A DNA stretch of 64,000 bases from Microbacterium hominis (GTDB lineage Bacteria > Actinomycetota > Actinomycetes > Actinomycetales > Microbacteriaceae), in NCBI RefSeq assembly GCF_013282805.1, contig NZ_CP054038.1, positions 248,001-312,000 on the forward strand, given 5' to 3'. The position numbers and the translations under genes are program-made. How positions within the stretch are numbered: the stretch's first letter is position 1; the number at the start of each line of letters is the position of its first letter. The notes under the pieces were generated by a model that searched no databases, was not told the origin of the DNA, and saw only the letters and a program-made list of their open reading frames with translations. Positions 33,396 through 42,443 of this stretch are shown piece by piece.

Positions 33396-33405
33396 GGCAA
33401 CCGGT
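33396..33405. promoter_or_regulatory. Shared motif upstream of the uxaC promoter
   Basis: GGCAACCGGT also occurs upstream of the hexuronate-transporter promoter (37660-37669). It has a CG centre and may be an auxiliary LacI-type site. Confidence 0.4.
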
Positions 33406-33472
33406 GCAACCGTGTCGCAGTGAGGAAACCGGCCGCTGGTTACGCGCCCAGACGTGACTTCGGTCATCCGTA

Positions 33473-33511
33473 GTGCAATCGGTTGACAAACGCGGCGAAC
33501 TCCGGCATCCT
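33473..33511 (+). promoter_or_regulatory. uxaC promoter with overlapping LacI-type operator
   Basis: The 17-mer GTGCAATCGGTTGACAA (33473-33489) has the CG-centred TGCAA-x-CG-x-TTG style of LacI operators and includes the -35 TTGACA (33483-33488). After 17 bases comes CATCCT (33506-33511) as -10. The identical 17-mer is at 37725-37741. The ATG is seven bases after the -10, so the message may be leaderless. Confidence 0.72.
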
Positions 33512-33518
33512 GGGGGAC

Positions 33519-34922
33519 ATGTCGATGCCGACCACACTCGCGAACGATCGCCTCCTGCCCGCCGATGAGCGCACGCGCGACCTCGCCCGCGAGATCTTCG
33601 CGGGCATCGAGAGCGCCCCGATCCTGTCCCCGCACGGTCACGTCGACCCGACGCTGCTCGCCGACGACGTGCCCTTCTCCGACCCGACCGAGCTGCTCAT
33701 CACGCGCGACCACTACGTCACGCGACTGCTCCACGCGGCCGGCATCCCGCTCGCCGACCTCGGGCTCGATCCTCAGCGTCCGGTCGACCCGCGGCAGCCG
33801 TGGCGTCTGCTCGCCGAGAACTGGCACCGCTTCACCGGGACGGCGAGCGGCTACTGGATCACCCACGAGCTGCAGACGCTGTTCGGGGTCGCCGACGAGT
33901 TCGGACCCGACACCGCCGACGCGATCTACGACCGCATCGCGGTCACGCTCGCCGAGCCCGCGTTCCGACCGCGCGCGCTGTTCGACCGGTTCGGCATCGA
34001 GGTGCTCGCCACCACCGACGACCCGCTCGACGACCTCGCCGCCCATGCGCGCCTCGCCGCTGACGGCACGTTCCGCGGGCGCGTGCTGCCCACCTTCCGC
34101 CCCGACGCCTACCTCGACCCCGAGGGCGCCGACTTCGCGGACCGCGTCGAGCGCCTCCTCGCCGCCACCGGCGAGGAGCGCACGTTCGCCGGCTACCTGC
34201 GCGCCCTCGAAGCGCGCCGCGCCCACTTCATCGCCCACGGCGCCGTCTCGGCCGACCACGGGGTGCTCGAGCCGTTCACGACCGACCTCGATCCGGCCGT
34301 CGCACAGTCGCTGTTCGCCGACGCGGTCGCGGGCCGTGCGACCGCCGAGCAGGCTCGCCTGTTCCGCGGGCACATGCTGTTCCAGATGGCGCGCATGAGC
34401 GTCGCCGACGGGCTGGTCATGACCGTGCACCCCGGCGTGCGCCGCAACCACCACCGCCCGACCTTCCAGGCCTACGGCGCCGACACCGGTCACGACATCC
34501 CCGTGCGCACCGAGTACACCGAGAACCTCCGCCCGCTGCTCGAGGCCTTCGGCACCGCACCCGGGTTCCACCTGGTGCTGTTCGCCGTCGACGAGACCGT
34601 CTACTCCCGCGAGGTCGCGCCGCTCGCCGGCTTCTACCCGAGCGTCTACATCGGCGCACCGTGGTGGTTCCTCGACGCCCCCGACGCGATCCTGCGCTGG
34701 CGCAGCGCCGTGACCGAGACCGCGGGCTTCTACCGCTCGAGCGGCTTCATCGACGACACGCGCGCCTTCCTGTCGATCCCGGCCCGCCACGACACCTCCC
34801 GCCGATTGGATGCCGCCTTCCTCGCGCGCCTGGTCGCCGAGGGTCGCGCCACCCTGCCGCAGGCCCACCGCATCGCGCGCGACCTCGTCGACGCGCTCCC
34901 CCGAGAGGTGTTCAAGCTGTGA
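33519..34922 (+). CDS. uxaC: Glucuronate isomerase
   Basis: Converts D-glucuronate to D-fructuronate (and galacturonate to tagaturonate), the first step of hexuronate breakdown. The 467-residue length is right for UxaC. The metal-binding LSPHGHVDPTLLADD near the start, LPTFRPDAYLD, and HPGVRRNHH are all family landmarks, as is PWWFLDAPDAI with SGFIDDTRAFLSIPARHD near the C-terminus. First gene of a run whose next two members continue the pathway. The next start overlaps its stop. Confidence 0.94.
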   Translation: MSMPTTLANDRLLPADERTRDLAREIFAGIESAPILSPHGHVDPTLLADDVPFSDPTELLITRDHYVTRLLHAAGIPLADLGLDPQRPVDPRQPWRLLAENWHRFTGTASGYWITHELQTLFGVADEFGPDTADAIYDRIAVTLAEPAFRPRALFDRFGIEVLATTDDPLDDLAAHARLAADGTFRGRVLPTFRPDAYLDPEGADFADRVERLLAATGEERTFAGYLRALEARRAHFIAHGAVSADHGVLEPFTTDLDPAVAQSLFADAVAGRATAEQARLFRGHMLFQMARMSVADGLVMTVHPGVRRNHHRPTFQAYGADTGHDIPVRTEYTENLRPLLEAFGTAPGFHLVLFAVDETVYSREVAPLAGFYPSVYIGAPWWFLDAPDAILRWRSAVTETAGFYRSSGFIDDTRAFLSIPARHDTSRRLDAAFLARLVAEGRATLPQAHRIARDLVDALPREVFKL

Positions 34923-36313
34923 CTGTTCCGCTCACCCGCGACGCGCTCGCCGCGCGCACCGGCATCGACGCCGACGCCGCCCCGGTACGCATCGTGCACC
35001 TGGGCCTCGGCCACTTCTTCCGCGCCCACCAGGCCTGGTACACCGCCCGATCGGTGGATGCCGCGGAGTGGGGCATCGCCGCCTTCACGGGGCGCAGCGC
35101 CGGCATCGCCGACACGCTCCAGGGGCAGGACGGCCTGTTCGCGCTCGTCGAGCGCGGCGCCGAGGGTGACGGCGTCGAGATCGTCACGAGTCTCGTCGAG
35201 GCCCGCCCCGGCACCGACACCGCGCGCCTGGTCGAACTCGTCGCCGACCCCGCCGTCGCGGTCATCACGCTGACGGTCACCGAGAGCGGCTACCGGCTGA
35301 CCCCCGACGGCACGCCCGATCTCGGCGACGCGGCACTTGCCGCCGACCTCGAGGTGCTGCGCGGCGGCTCCTCCGCAGACCGCGGGCCGCAGACCGCGCT
35401 CGGCCGACTGGTGCTCGCCCTCGACGCCCGCCGGCGGGCCGACGCGGGGCCGATCGCCGTCGTGTCGTGCGACAACATCCCCGGCAACGGCGCGTTCGTG
35501 CGCCGCGGGGCGACCGCCCTCGCCGAGGCGATCGACCCGGCGCTGGCCGACTGGATGCGCACCGAGGTCTCCTTCGTGAGCACGTCGGTCGACCGCATCA
35601 CCCCGCACGGCGACGAGTCGCCCGGAGCCGTCGCCGACGCCGGGTGGGAGGACCACGCCGCCGTCGTCACCGAGCCGTTCGCCGACTGGGTGCTCGCCGG
35701 AGACTTCCCCGCCGGCCGGCCGGAGTGGGAGAGCGCGGGCGCCCGCTTCGTCGACGACATCGAGCCCTGGGAGCACCGCAAGCTCTGGCTGCTCAACGGC
35801 GCGCACAGCATCCTCACGTTCGCGGGACTGCCGCGCGGTCTCGAGACGGTGGCCGACGCCACCGCCGACGCCCACTGCCGTGCTCTGGTCGAGGCGTTCT
35901 GGTCCGAGGCGGTGCAGTGCCTCCCGGCCGGCACCGAGCACGTCCATTACCGCGAGCAGCTGATCGAGCGGTTCTCGAACCCGCGCATCGTGCACCGCCT
36001 CTCGCAGATCGCCGCCGAGGCCACGGTGAAGGCGCAGTTCCGCTTCGCCGCGGTCGCCGAGCGCTCGGTCGCGGCCGGTCGTGACGCCGAGGGCTCGCTG
36101 CAGGCGCTCGGCACCTGGATCGCATGGGTGCTCGACGGCCCGTCGGCGCCCGACGCCCGCGCCGACGAGGTCGCCGCCGCCGCGGCATCCATCGATCCCG
36201 TCCGCAGCCTCCTCGGCCTCGTCTCGCCGATGCTGGCGGCCGACACCGTCGCCGTCGCGCGCGTGCGCGCCGCGGCATCCCTCCGTCCCACGCTCGCCCG
36301 ACGCGCGAGCTGA
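34919..36313 (+). CDS. Mannitol dehydrogenase family oxidoreductase, probable fructuronate reductase
   Basis: Long-chain polyol dehydrogenase of 464 residues. Rossmann start [18 protein letters not shown], then SCDNIPGNG and the catalytic-region helix with [12 protein letters not shown] (the conserved K-x5-N-x2-H as KLWLLNGAH). In this position, between glucuronate isomerase and mannonate dehydratase, it should reduce D-fructuronate to D-mannonate with NADH (UxuB role). A mannitol or altronate activity cannot be excluded by sequence alone. GTG start overlaps the uxaC stop. Confidence 0.88.
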   Translation: MTVPLTRDALAARTGIDADAAPVRIVHLGLGHFFRAHQAWYTARSVDAAEWGIAAFTGRSAGIADTLQGQDGLFALVERGAEGDGVEIVTSLVEARPGTDTARLVELVADPAVAVITLTVTESGYRLTPDGTPDLGDAALAADLEVLRGGSSADRGPQTALGRLVLALDARRRADAGPIAVVSCDNIPGNGAFVRRGATALAEAIDPALADWMRTEVSFVSTSVDRITPHGDESPGAVADAGWEDHAAVVTEPFADWVLAGDFPAGRPEWESAGARFVDDIEPWEHRKLWLLNGAHSILTFAGLPRGLETVADATADAHCRALVEAFWSEAVQCLPAGTEHVHYREQLIERFSNPRIVHRLSQIAAEATVKAQFRFAAVAERSVAAGRDAEGSLQALGTWIAWVLDGPSAPDARADEVAAAAASIDPVRSLLGLVSPMLAADTVAVARVRAAASLRPTLARRAS

Positions 36314-36348
36314 CCCAGCCCCACACGCCCGAAAGCGAGAACCACGCA

Positions 36349-37593
36349 ATGAGCATGATCATCGACAAGGCCGAGGTGATCGTCACCAGCCCCGACCGCA
36401 ACTTCGTGACCCTGAAGATCACGACCGCCGACGGCCTCACCGGCCTCGGCGACGCCACCCTCAACGGGCGCGAGCTCGCCGTGGTCTCCTACCTCACCGA
36501 GCACGTGGTGCCGCTGCTGATCGGCAGCGATGCCGCGAAGATCGAGGACACCTGGCAGTTCCTCTACCGCTCCGCCTACTGGCGTCGCGGCCCGGTCACG
36601 ATGGCCTCGATCGCCGCCGTCGACATGGCGCTGTGGGACATCAAGGGCAAGGCGGCCGGGATGCCGGTGTACCAGCTGCTCGGCGGCGCCAGCCGCACCG
36701 GCCTGCTCGCCTACGGTCACGCCTCGGGCAAGGAGCTCCCCGAACTGTTCGACAGCGTGCGCTCGCACCTGGAGCAGGGGTACAAGGCGATCCGCATCCA
36801 GACCGGCGTGCCGGGGCTGAAGGCGATCTACGGCATCGCGTCGCAGTCCGCCGACACCGGCGGCGGCGAGGCCCGGTACGACCACGAGCCCGCGCGCCGG
36901 GGCGCGAAGCCGGTGCAGGAGGACTGGGACACCCGCGCCTACCTGAACCACCTCCCCGGGGTGTTCGAGGCGGTCCGCAACGAGTTCGGCCCCGACATCC
37001 CGCTGCTGCACGACGGCCATCACCGCATGACGCCCCTCCAGGCGGCGAAGCTCGGCAAGTCGCTGGAGCCGTACGACCTGTTCTGGCTGGAGGACTGCAC
37101 GCCGGCCGAGAACCAGGAGGCGCTGCGCCTGGTGCGCCAGCACACCACGACGCCGCTCGCGATCGGGGAGATCTTCAACACGATCTGGGACTTCAAAGAC
37201 CTCATCCGCGACCAGCAGATCGACTACGTGCGCGGCGCGGTCACCCACATGGGCGGTATCTCGCCGTTGAAGAAGACGCTGGAGTACGCGGCGATGTATC
37301 AGGTGAAGTCGGGCATGCACGGCCCGACCGACATCTCGCCGGTCGGCATGGCCGCCGCGATGCACCTGGGCCTGTCGATCCACAACTTCGGCATCCAGGA
37401 GTACATGAAGCACGGGCAGAAGACCGACCAGGTCTTCGAGCAGTCCTTCTCGTGGCAGGGCGGACTGCTGCACCCGGGCGACAAGCCGGGCCTCGGCGTC
37501 GAGCTCAACCTCGACGAGGCCGGCAAGTACCCGTACGAGCAGGCCTACCTGCCCTACAACCGCCTCGCGGACGGCACCGTGCACGACTGGTGA
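36349..37593 (+). CDS. manD: D-mannonate dehydratase, enolase superfamily (ManD/RspA type)
   Basis: Dehydrates D-mannonate to 2-keto-3-deoxygluconate. The 414-residue protein has the ManD features: N-terminal capping domain with [15 protein letters not shown], barrel with metal ligands in [19 protein letters not shown] and [11 protein letters not shown], the catalytic-side [11 protein letters not shown], and the family tail [19 protein letters not shown]. This is the enolase-type enzyme, unrelated to the classical UxuA fold. A second ATG two codons in could be used. The KDG kinase and aldolase that would finish the pathway are not in the window. Confidence 0.92.
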   Translation: MSMIIDKAEVIVTSPDRNFVTLKITTADGLTGLGDATLNGRELAVVSYLTEHVVPLLIGSDAAKIEDTWQFLYRSAYWRRGPVTMASIAAVDMALWDIKGKAAGMPVYQLLGGASRTGLLAYGHASGKELPELFDSVRSHLEQGYKAIRIQTGVPGLKAIYGIASQSADTGGGEARYDHEPARRGAKPVQEDWDTRAYLNHLPGVFEAVRNEFGPDIPLLHDGHHRMTPLQAAKLGKSLEPYDLFWLEDCTPAENQEALRLVRQHTTTPLAIGEIFNTIWDFKDLIRDQQIDYVRGAVTHMGGISPLKKTLEYAAMYQVKSGMHGPTDISPVGMAAAMHLGLSIHNFGIQEYMKHGQKTDQVFEQSFSWQGGLLHPGDKPGLGVELNLDEAGKYPYEQAYLPYNRLADGTVHDW

Positions 37594-37602
37594 CCGAAGG
37601 CC

Positions 37603-37646
37603 CGCGCGGAAGGCGTCGTCCCGTCAGGGGCGGCGCCTTCCGCGCG
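37603..37646. terminator. Hairpin after the mannonate dehydratase gene
   Basis: CGCGCGGAAGGCG and its exact reverse complement form a 13-bp stem 10 bp after the stop, consistent with a terminator ending the uxaC operon. Confidence 0.8.
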
Positions 37647-37659
37647 TCGACCGGACAAC

Positions 37660-37763
37660 GGCAACCGGTACCGGAGCACTGACTGCGGAAAAAGTGGTAT
37701 CTGATCTCGCTTTGAAATGATTTCGTGCAATCGGTTGACAACCGGACGAAACAGCGGTTGACT
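37660..37763 (+). promoter_or_regulatory. Hexuronate transporter promoter and LacI-type operators
   Basis: GGCAACCGGT (37660-37669) and the 17-mer GTGCAATCGGTTGACAA (37725-37741) repeat the arrangement in front of uxaC. TTGACA (37735-37740) is -35, and after 17 bases TTGACT (37758-37763) is a possible but poor -10. CGGTTGAC recurs at 37755-37762, 23 bp after its first copy. Confidence 0.65.
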
Positions 37764-37828
37764 GTGTGCACGAACAGCGATCGCCCTTGGGGCGCCGAGT
37801 TCTTGCATCCCACGACAAAGGAGTTCAG

Positions 37829-37879
37829 ATGCGTGCAGCGCACTCGCACAGCATTGGTCAGGTGATCCGCCATGGATGA
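37829..37879 (+). CDS. Leader ORF (16 codons) coupled to the hexuronate transporter
   Basis: ATG preceded by AAAGGAG at good spacing opens a short frame encoding MRAAHSHSIGQVIRHG and ending at TGA 37877-37879. Its last codons overlap the transporter's start codon in another frame (ATGGATGA). The transporter itself lacks a clear Shine-Dalgarno sequence, so ribosomes finishing the leader could restart on it. Three of 16 residues are His, but no attenuator hairpin is evident. The peptide may have no function of its own. Confidence 0.55.
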   Translation: MRAAHSHSIGQVIRHG

Positions 37880-39236
37880 GATCACCAAGCCGCTCGACGC
37901 CACCCAGGCGCAGAAGACCTACGGCACCGACACCGCGACCGTCCCGACGCAGAAGGTGAAGGGCCGCCCGGGCGGGCTCGTCGCCCTCGCCTTCGCGAAC
38001 ATCGTCGACGGGTTCGAAGGCGGGCTCGTCAACACGCTGTTCCCCGTGATCCGCGACGCGCTGGGGCTGCAGACGAGCGCCCTCGGCATCCTGACGGCGA
38101 TGAGCCGCTTCGCCCGCATGCTCTTCGGTCCGATCTGGGCCGCTGCCGCCGACCGCTTCGGCCGCAAGAAGGTGCTGTTCATCGCCACCGGCCTCTGGGG
38201 TCTGTGGACGGTCGCCGCCGGCTTCGCGCAGGATTCGACGCAGCTGTTCATCCTCTACGGCATCGGCGTCATCGGCACCGTCGCGAGCGAGCCGATCACC
38301 AACGGCCTCATCGTCGACATGTACCGCTCGAAGGAGCGCGGCCGCGCGTTCGGCATCCTCCGAACCCTGGGCATGATCGCCTCGGTGGTCGCCACTCCGC
38401 TGATCGGCCAGTTCGCGAACATCGACGAGGGCTGGCGCTACGGCATGTTCGCGATGGGCGGCATCAGCGTCGTGTCCGGCGTCCTCATCCTGCTCTTCGT
38501 GCACGAGCCGAAGAAGCACACGCCGGTCGGCGCGATCGATCCCGACGCCATGAAGTTCACCTTCCGCGACGCCGTCGGCCTGTTCCGCACCCGCACGATC
38601 CTCTTCATGGCCGTGCAGGTGATGCTCACCACGAGCCTCGTGCTGTTCGCCTTCTTCATCACGTTCTGGGTCGACGACCGCGGCTGGGGCGTCGCCGACG
38701 CGGCGCTTCTCATGTCGGTCTACATGCTGGGCGCTGTCATCAGCGGCTTCGTGGGCGGCTTCCTCGGCGACTGGTTCGAGAAGCGGTTCGGGTTCAAGGG
38801 CCGCGTCATGATGATGCAGGGCTACCTGGTGGGCTACGCGATCTCGACCGCGCTGCTGTTCCAGATCGACTGGGGCATGGGCGTCGCCGTCTACGTCGCG
38901 GTGTTCTTCACGGGTCTGCTCAGCTCCATCGGCCACCCCGGGGCGGTGCTGCCGATCGTCGGCTCGGTCGTGCACAAGAGCGTCGTAGCCACCGCCTACG
39001 CCCTGATCTTCTCGTTCATCCAGGGTCTGTTCGCGGCCCTGCTCAGCCTCGCGTTCGGCTTCCTGGCCGATTCGCTCGGCCTGCAGGCGCTCATGTTCTG
39101 GATCATCTCGGTGCCCTACGCGATCAACGCCGTGCTGTGGACCGTGATGTACCGCATCTACCCCAAGGACGCCGAGAAGCAGCGCGCCCTCGATGAGGCG
39201 GAGGAGTCCGCGGTCGCCACGGCCGCGGCAGAGTAA
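37872..39236 (+). CDS. MFS transporter, probable hexuronate/sugar-acid carrier
   Basis: Twelve-helix MFS carrier of 454 residues. Loop 2-3 is AADRFGRKKVLF, the standard D-R-x-G-R-(K/R) signature. Cytoplasmic ends are long, at about 35 and 25 residues. It lies downstream of a promoter that shares an exact 17-bp operator with uxaC, so it should be co-induced with glucuronate breakdown and probably imports a hexuronate or a uronate-containing disaccharide. Translation appears coupled to an upstream leader ORF. Confidence 0.83.
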   Translation: MDEITKPLDATQAQKTYGTDTATVPTQKVKGRPGGLVALAFANIVDGFEGGLVNTLFPVIRDALGLQTSALGILTAMSRFARMLFGPIWAAAADRFGRKKVLFIATGLWGLWTVAAGFAQDSTQLFILYGIGVIGTVASEPITNGLIVDMYRSKERGRAFGILRTLGMIASVVATPLIGQFANIDEGWRYGMFAMGGISVVSGVLILLFVHEPKKHTPVGAIDPDAMKFTFRDAVGLFRTRTILFMAVQVMLTTSLVLFAFFITFWVDDRGWGVADAALLMSVYMLGAVISGFVGGFLGDWFEKRFGFKGRVMMMQGYLVGYAISTALLFQIDWGMGVAVYVAVFFTGLLSSIGHPGAVLPIVGSVVHKSVVATAYALIFSFIQGLFAALLSLAFGFLADSLGLQALMFWIISVPYAINAVLWTVMYRIYPKDAEKQRALDEAEESAVATAAAE

Positions 39237-39243
39237 GTCCGTC

Positions 39244-39277
39244 GGGGGCGGCGCGCGCGTGCTGCCGCGCCGCCCCC
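39244..39277. terminator. Hairpin after the hexuronate transporter
   Basis: GGGGGCGGCGCG and its exact reverse complement form a 12-bp stem with a 10-nt loop, eight bp after the stop. It may end the transporter mRNA or reduce read-through into the next four genes, for which I see no separate strong promoter. Confidence 0.7.
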
Positions 39278-39319
39278 GTACCCCACCGAAGAGATACGAC
39301 ACCGACCGGAGAGAACCTC

Positions 39320-40201
39320 GTGACCGAAACGCTGACCGCCCCCGACCCGACGACCGCCCCCGCCGGCACCGTCACCTGGACCCTGTCCGGCTTCGGCGAC
39401 GAGATCGACCCGGAGCCGGCGACCCAGACCGCGGTGCTCGCGGCTCTCGGCGCCCGTCACATCGAGGTGCGCTCCGCGTGGGGCGTCAACGTCATCGACC
39501 TCGACGACGATCAGATCGCGGCCCTGCGGGGCGTGCTCGACCGGGCCGGATTCCAGGCGTCGGCGATCGGGTCGCCGATCGGCAAGGTGGATGTCGCGCT
39601 CGACGCCGATCTCGAGGTGCAGCGTCTGCGCCGCGTGATCCGCGTGGCCCACGCCCTCGAGACGCCGAACATCCGCATCTTCTCCTTCTTCCGCGCTCCC
39701 GGCCGCACCCCCGAGGAGATCCGCGACGACGTGCTCGTGCGGATGCGGCTGCTCGCCGACGAGGCCGAGCGCGAGGGCATCACGCTCCTCCACGAGAACG
39801 AGAAGGACATCTACGGCGACATCCCCTCCCGCGTGCACGACGTCGTCGAGTCGGTGGGCTCGTCGGCGTTGCGCCTGGCCTGGGACAACGCGAACTTCGT
39901 GCAGGTGGGGGTCAAGCCCTTCACCGACGGCTGGGCGCTGCTGCGTCCCTACGTGGACTACCTCCAGGTCAAGGACGCGCTCGCCGCCACCGGCGAGGTC
40001 GTGCCCGCCGGTGAGGGCGACGGCGAGCTGCGCGAGACGCTGACCGCGCTGCGCGACGAGGGCTACGCGGGCTTCGCGTCGCTGGAGCCGCACCTGGCGG
40101 CGGGCTTCGAGCTGGGCGGCTTCTCGGGGCCGTACGAGTTCGGCCGCGCGGCGCGCGCGTTCCGGTCGCTGACCGACGACCTCGGGGTGGCTCTCGCATG
40201 A
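39320..40201 (+). CDS. Xylose-isomerase-like TIM-barrel protein (sugar phosphate isomerase/epimerase family)
   Basis: AP-endonuclease-2-type barrel of 293 residues. FGDEIDPEPATQ at the start, LLHENEKDIYGD (metal-ligand region), LAWDNANFVQVG and DYLQVKDA are the strand ends that form the active site. The His-x-Glu and Asp-Asn pattern differs from the barrel encoded at 42444, so the two are not recent duplicates. It overlaps the following oxidoreductase gene by four bases (ATGA). An isomerase, epimerase or lyase acting on a keto-sugar is expected. Confidence 0.85.
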   Translation: MTETLTAPDPTTAPAGTVTWTLSGFGDEIDPEPATQTAVLAALGARHIEVRSAWGVNVIDLDDDQIAALRGVLDRAGFQASAIGSPIGKVDVALDADLEVQRLRRVIRVAHALETPNIRIFSFFRAPGRTPEEIRDDVLVRMRLLADEAEREGITLLHENEKDIYGDIPSRVHDVVESVGSSALRLAWDNANFVQVGVKPFTDGWALLRPYVDYLQVKDALAATGEVVPAGEGDGELRETLTALRDEGYAGFASLEPHLAAGFELGGFSGPYEFGRAARAFRSLTDDLGVALA

Positions 40202-41241
40202 CCGCTCCGCTGCGGGTGGCCGTCATCGGCCTCGGCGACATCTCCACCGTGCACCTGGCCGCCATCGCCGATTCCGCCGACGCCGTGCTCGTCGGCGTCT
40301 GCGACCCCGACGACGTCCGCCGCGATGCCGTCGCGACCGCCGCCGGCGTCGAAGGCTACGCCGATCACCGCGACCTGCTCGACCGCGCCGCCCCCGATGT
40401 CGTGCACATCTGCACGCCCCACTTCACGCACTCCGACATCGCGGTCGACGCCCTCGAGCGCGGGGTGAACGTGATCCTCGAGAAGCCCCTGGCGGCGACC
40501 CGGGACGAGGGTCAACGGGTGGTGGATGCCGCGGCCACGAGCACCGCGCGCATCGCGGTCTGCTTCCAGAACCGCTACAACACCGCGGTGCAGCGTGCGA
40601 AGGAGATCCTCGACTCCGGGGAGCTCGGCGCGGTGCGCGGGGCGTGGGCGACCGTGCTGTGGCACCGCTCGCCCGACTACTACCGCGCGAGCCCCTGGCG
40701 CGGCACCTGGGCGGGCGGCGGCGGAGGCCTGCTCATGAACCAGGCGATCCACACCGTCGATCTCGTGCAGTGGCTCGTCGGCGAGGTGACGCACGTGGCC
40801 GGCAGCGCCGGCACCCGCGCCCTCGGCGACACCATCGAGGTCGAGGACACCGCCGACCTGGTGCTCACTCACGCGAACGGCGCACGCAGCGTGCTGTTCG
40901 CCACCGTCGCGCACATCGACAACGAACCGGTCGCGATCGAGATCACCGCCGAGCACGGCCGGCTCATCCTCAAGGGCGACCTCGAGATCATCCGCGCCGA
41001 CGGCTCGCGCGAGATCGTCTCCGAAGACGCCATGGGCACCGGCGAACGCGCCTACTGGGGCGGCGCGCACGTACGCCTCATCACCGACTTCCACCGATCG
41101 CTCGGCGAACCGGGCCCCTTCTGGATCGACGCCGCCGCAGCCCAGAAGAGCCTGGAGATCATCCAGGACGTCTACGACCAGTCCTTCCCCCACCGGCGCG
41201 TGCCGGCACCGGCATCCCACGAATGGAGCACCACGTCATGA
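40198..41241 (+). CDS. Gfo/Idh/MocA family oxidoreductase 1
   Basis: NAD(P)-dependent sugar or inositol dehydrogenase of 347 residues. Rossmann motif VIGLGDIS near residue 10, catalytic-loop Glu-Lys-Pro at 95-97, and GGGLLMNQAIHTVD with the conserved His in the second domain. No Tat or Sec signal. Such enzymes often oxidise C3 of a glycoside or inositol. It is coupled by four-base overlaps to the TIM barrel before it and to a second family member after it, so the three products probably act in sequence on one substrate. Confidence 0.9.
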   Translation: MTAPLRVAVIGLGDISTVHLAAIADSADAVLVGVCDPDDVRRDAVATAAGVEGYADHRDLLDRAAPDVVHICTPHFTHSDIAVDALERGVNVILEKPLAATRDEGQRVVDAAATSTARIAVCFQNRYNTAVQRAKEILDSGELGAVRGAWATVLWHRSPDYYRASPWRGTWAGGGGGLLMNQAIHTVDLVQWLVGEVTHVAGSAGTRALGDTIEVEDTADLVLTHANGARSVLFATVAHIDNEPVAIEITAEHGRLILKGDLEIIRADGSREIVSEDAMGTGERAYWGGAHVRLITDFHRSLGEPGPFWIDAAAAQKSLEIIQDVYDQSFPHRRVPAPASHEWSTTS

Positions 41242-42404
41242 CGAAGACCATCCGCCTCGGCATCATCGGTCTCGGCCAGCAGGGCGGTATGTACGCCGGT
41301 CTCATCGCGAAGGGCCAGACGCCGAACATCGAGCTCGCCGCGATCGCCGACACCGACCCCGCGAAGGCGGAGCGGGCTGCGGCCGAGTTCCCCGACGTGC
41401 CGTTCTTCGCCGACTACGTCGAGCTGCTCGACAGCGGCACCGTCGACGCCGTCGTGACGACCGTGCCCCACTACCTGCACCCCGAGATGGGCATCGCGGC
41501 GATCGAGCGCGGCATCCACGCCCTCGTCGAGAAGCCCGCGGGCGTCTACTCGAAGCAGGTCGCCGAGCTCAACGCCGTCGCGGCAGCCCACCCGGAGATC
41601 ACCTTCGCGCTCATGTTCAATCAGCGCGCCAACCCTCTTTACCAGCGGCTCAAGGAGATCATCGACGGCGGCGAGATCGGCGACATCCTCCGCAGCAACT
41701 GGATCATCACGACCTGGTGGCGCCCGCAGGGCTACTACGACTCGAGCACCTGGCGCGCGACGTGGGGCGGCGAGGGCGGCGGCGTGCTCGTCAACCAGGC
41801 TCCGCACCAGCTCGACCTGTGGCAGTGGCTGTGCGGCGTGCCGACGTCGGTGTTCGCGAAGGCCGCCTTCGGCTTCCGCCGCGACATCGCCGTCGAAGAC
41901 GAGGTGACCGCCTTCGTCGACTACGGCAACGGCGCGACCGGGGTGTTCGTCACCGCCACCCACGACATGGTCGGCACCGACCGCCTCGAGATCCTCGGCA
42001 CCGCCGGAAAGATCGTCGTCGAGGACAGCAAGACCGCCGTCGTCACCCGGCTGAGCAAGCCCGAGCGCGAGCTCAGCGCCCAGATGGACATGCAGGATGT
42101 CATGAAGCTGTTCATGGGCCAGGCCGACATCGCCTCGCTGTACACGCAGGAGACCATCGAGTTCCCGTCGGCCTGGGGCACCCAGCACGCCGACGTGCTC
42201 GTGAACTTCGCCGCCGCGATCCTCGACGGCACGCCGCTCATCGCCTCGGGCGCCGAGGGCATCCGCGGCGTGCGGCTGGCCAACGCCATCCACCTGTCGA
42301 GCTGGACCGGCAAGGAGGTGCCGATCGACTTCGACGAAGACGAGTTCCTTGCCGAGTTGAACACCCGCATCGGCGCCGAGGGCCTCTACTCGACGCGCGG
42401 CTGA
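41238..42404 (+). CDS. Gfo/Idh/MocA family oxidoreductase 2
   Basis: Second member of the family, 388 residues, with GIIGLGQQGGMYAG, Glu-Lys-Pro at 98-100 and GGGVLVNQAPHQLDLWQWL. The WWRPQGYYDSSTWRATWGGEGGG segment closely parallels the one in oxidoreductase 1 (YYRASPWRGTWAGGGGG), so the two share ancestry but have diverged. A cytosolic enzyme. One of the pair could oxidise and the other re-reduce a keto-sugar, as in known 3-keto-glycoside and inositol routes; that is inference. Confidence 0.9.
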   Translation: MTKTIRLGIIGLGQQGGMYAGLIAKGQTPNIELAAIADTDPAKAERAAAEFPDVPFFADYVELLDSGTVDAVVTTVPHYLHPEMGIAAIERGIHALVEKPAGVYSKQVAELNAVAAAHPEITFALMFNQRANPLYQRLKEIIDGGEIGDILRSNWIITTWWRPQGYYDSSTWRATWGGEGGGVLVNQAPHQLDLWQWLCGVPTSVFAKAAFGFRRDIAVEDEVTAFVDYGNGATGVFVTATHDMVGTDRLEILGTAGKIVVEDSKTAVVTRLSKPERELSAQMDMQDVMKLFMGQADIASLYTQETIEFPSAWGTQHADVLVNFAAAILDGTPLIASGAEGIRGVRLANAIHLSSWTGKEVPIDFDEDEFLAELNTRIGAEGLYSTRG

Positions 42405-42443
42405 CGCGCGGCATCCACTCACTCGACGACGGAAGGAAAGACG

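Noticed and set aside
37758..37763. TTGACT as a second -35 for the hexuronate transporter
   Set aside because: No acceptable -10 lies 16-18 bases further on, so the upstream TTGACA is preferred.
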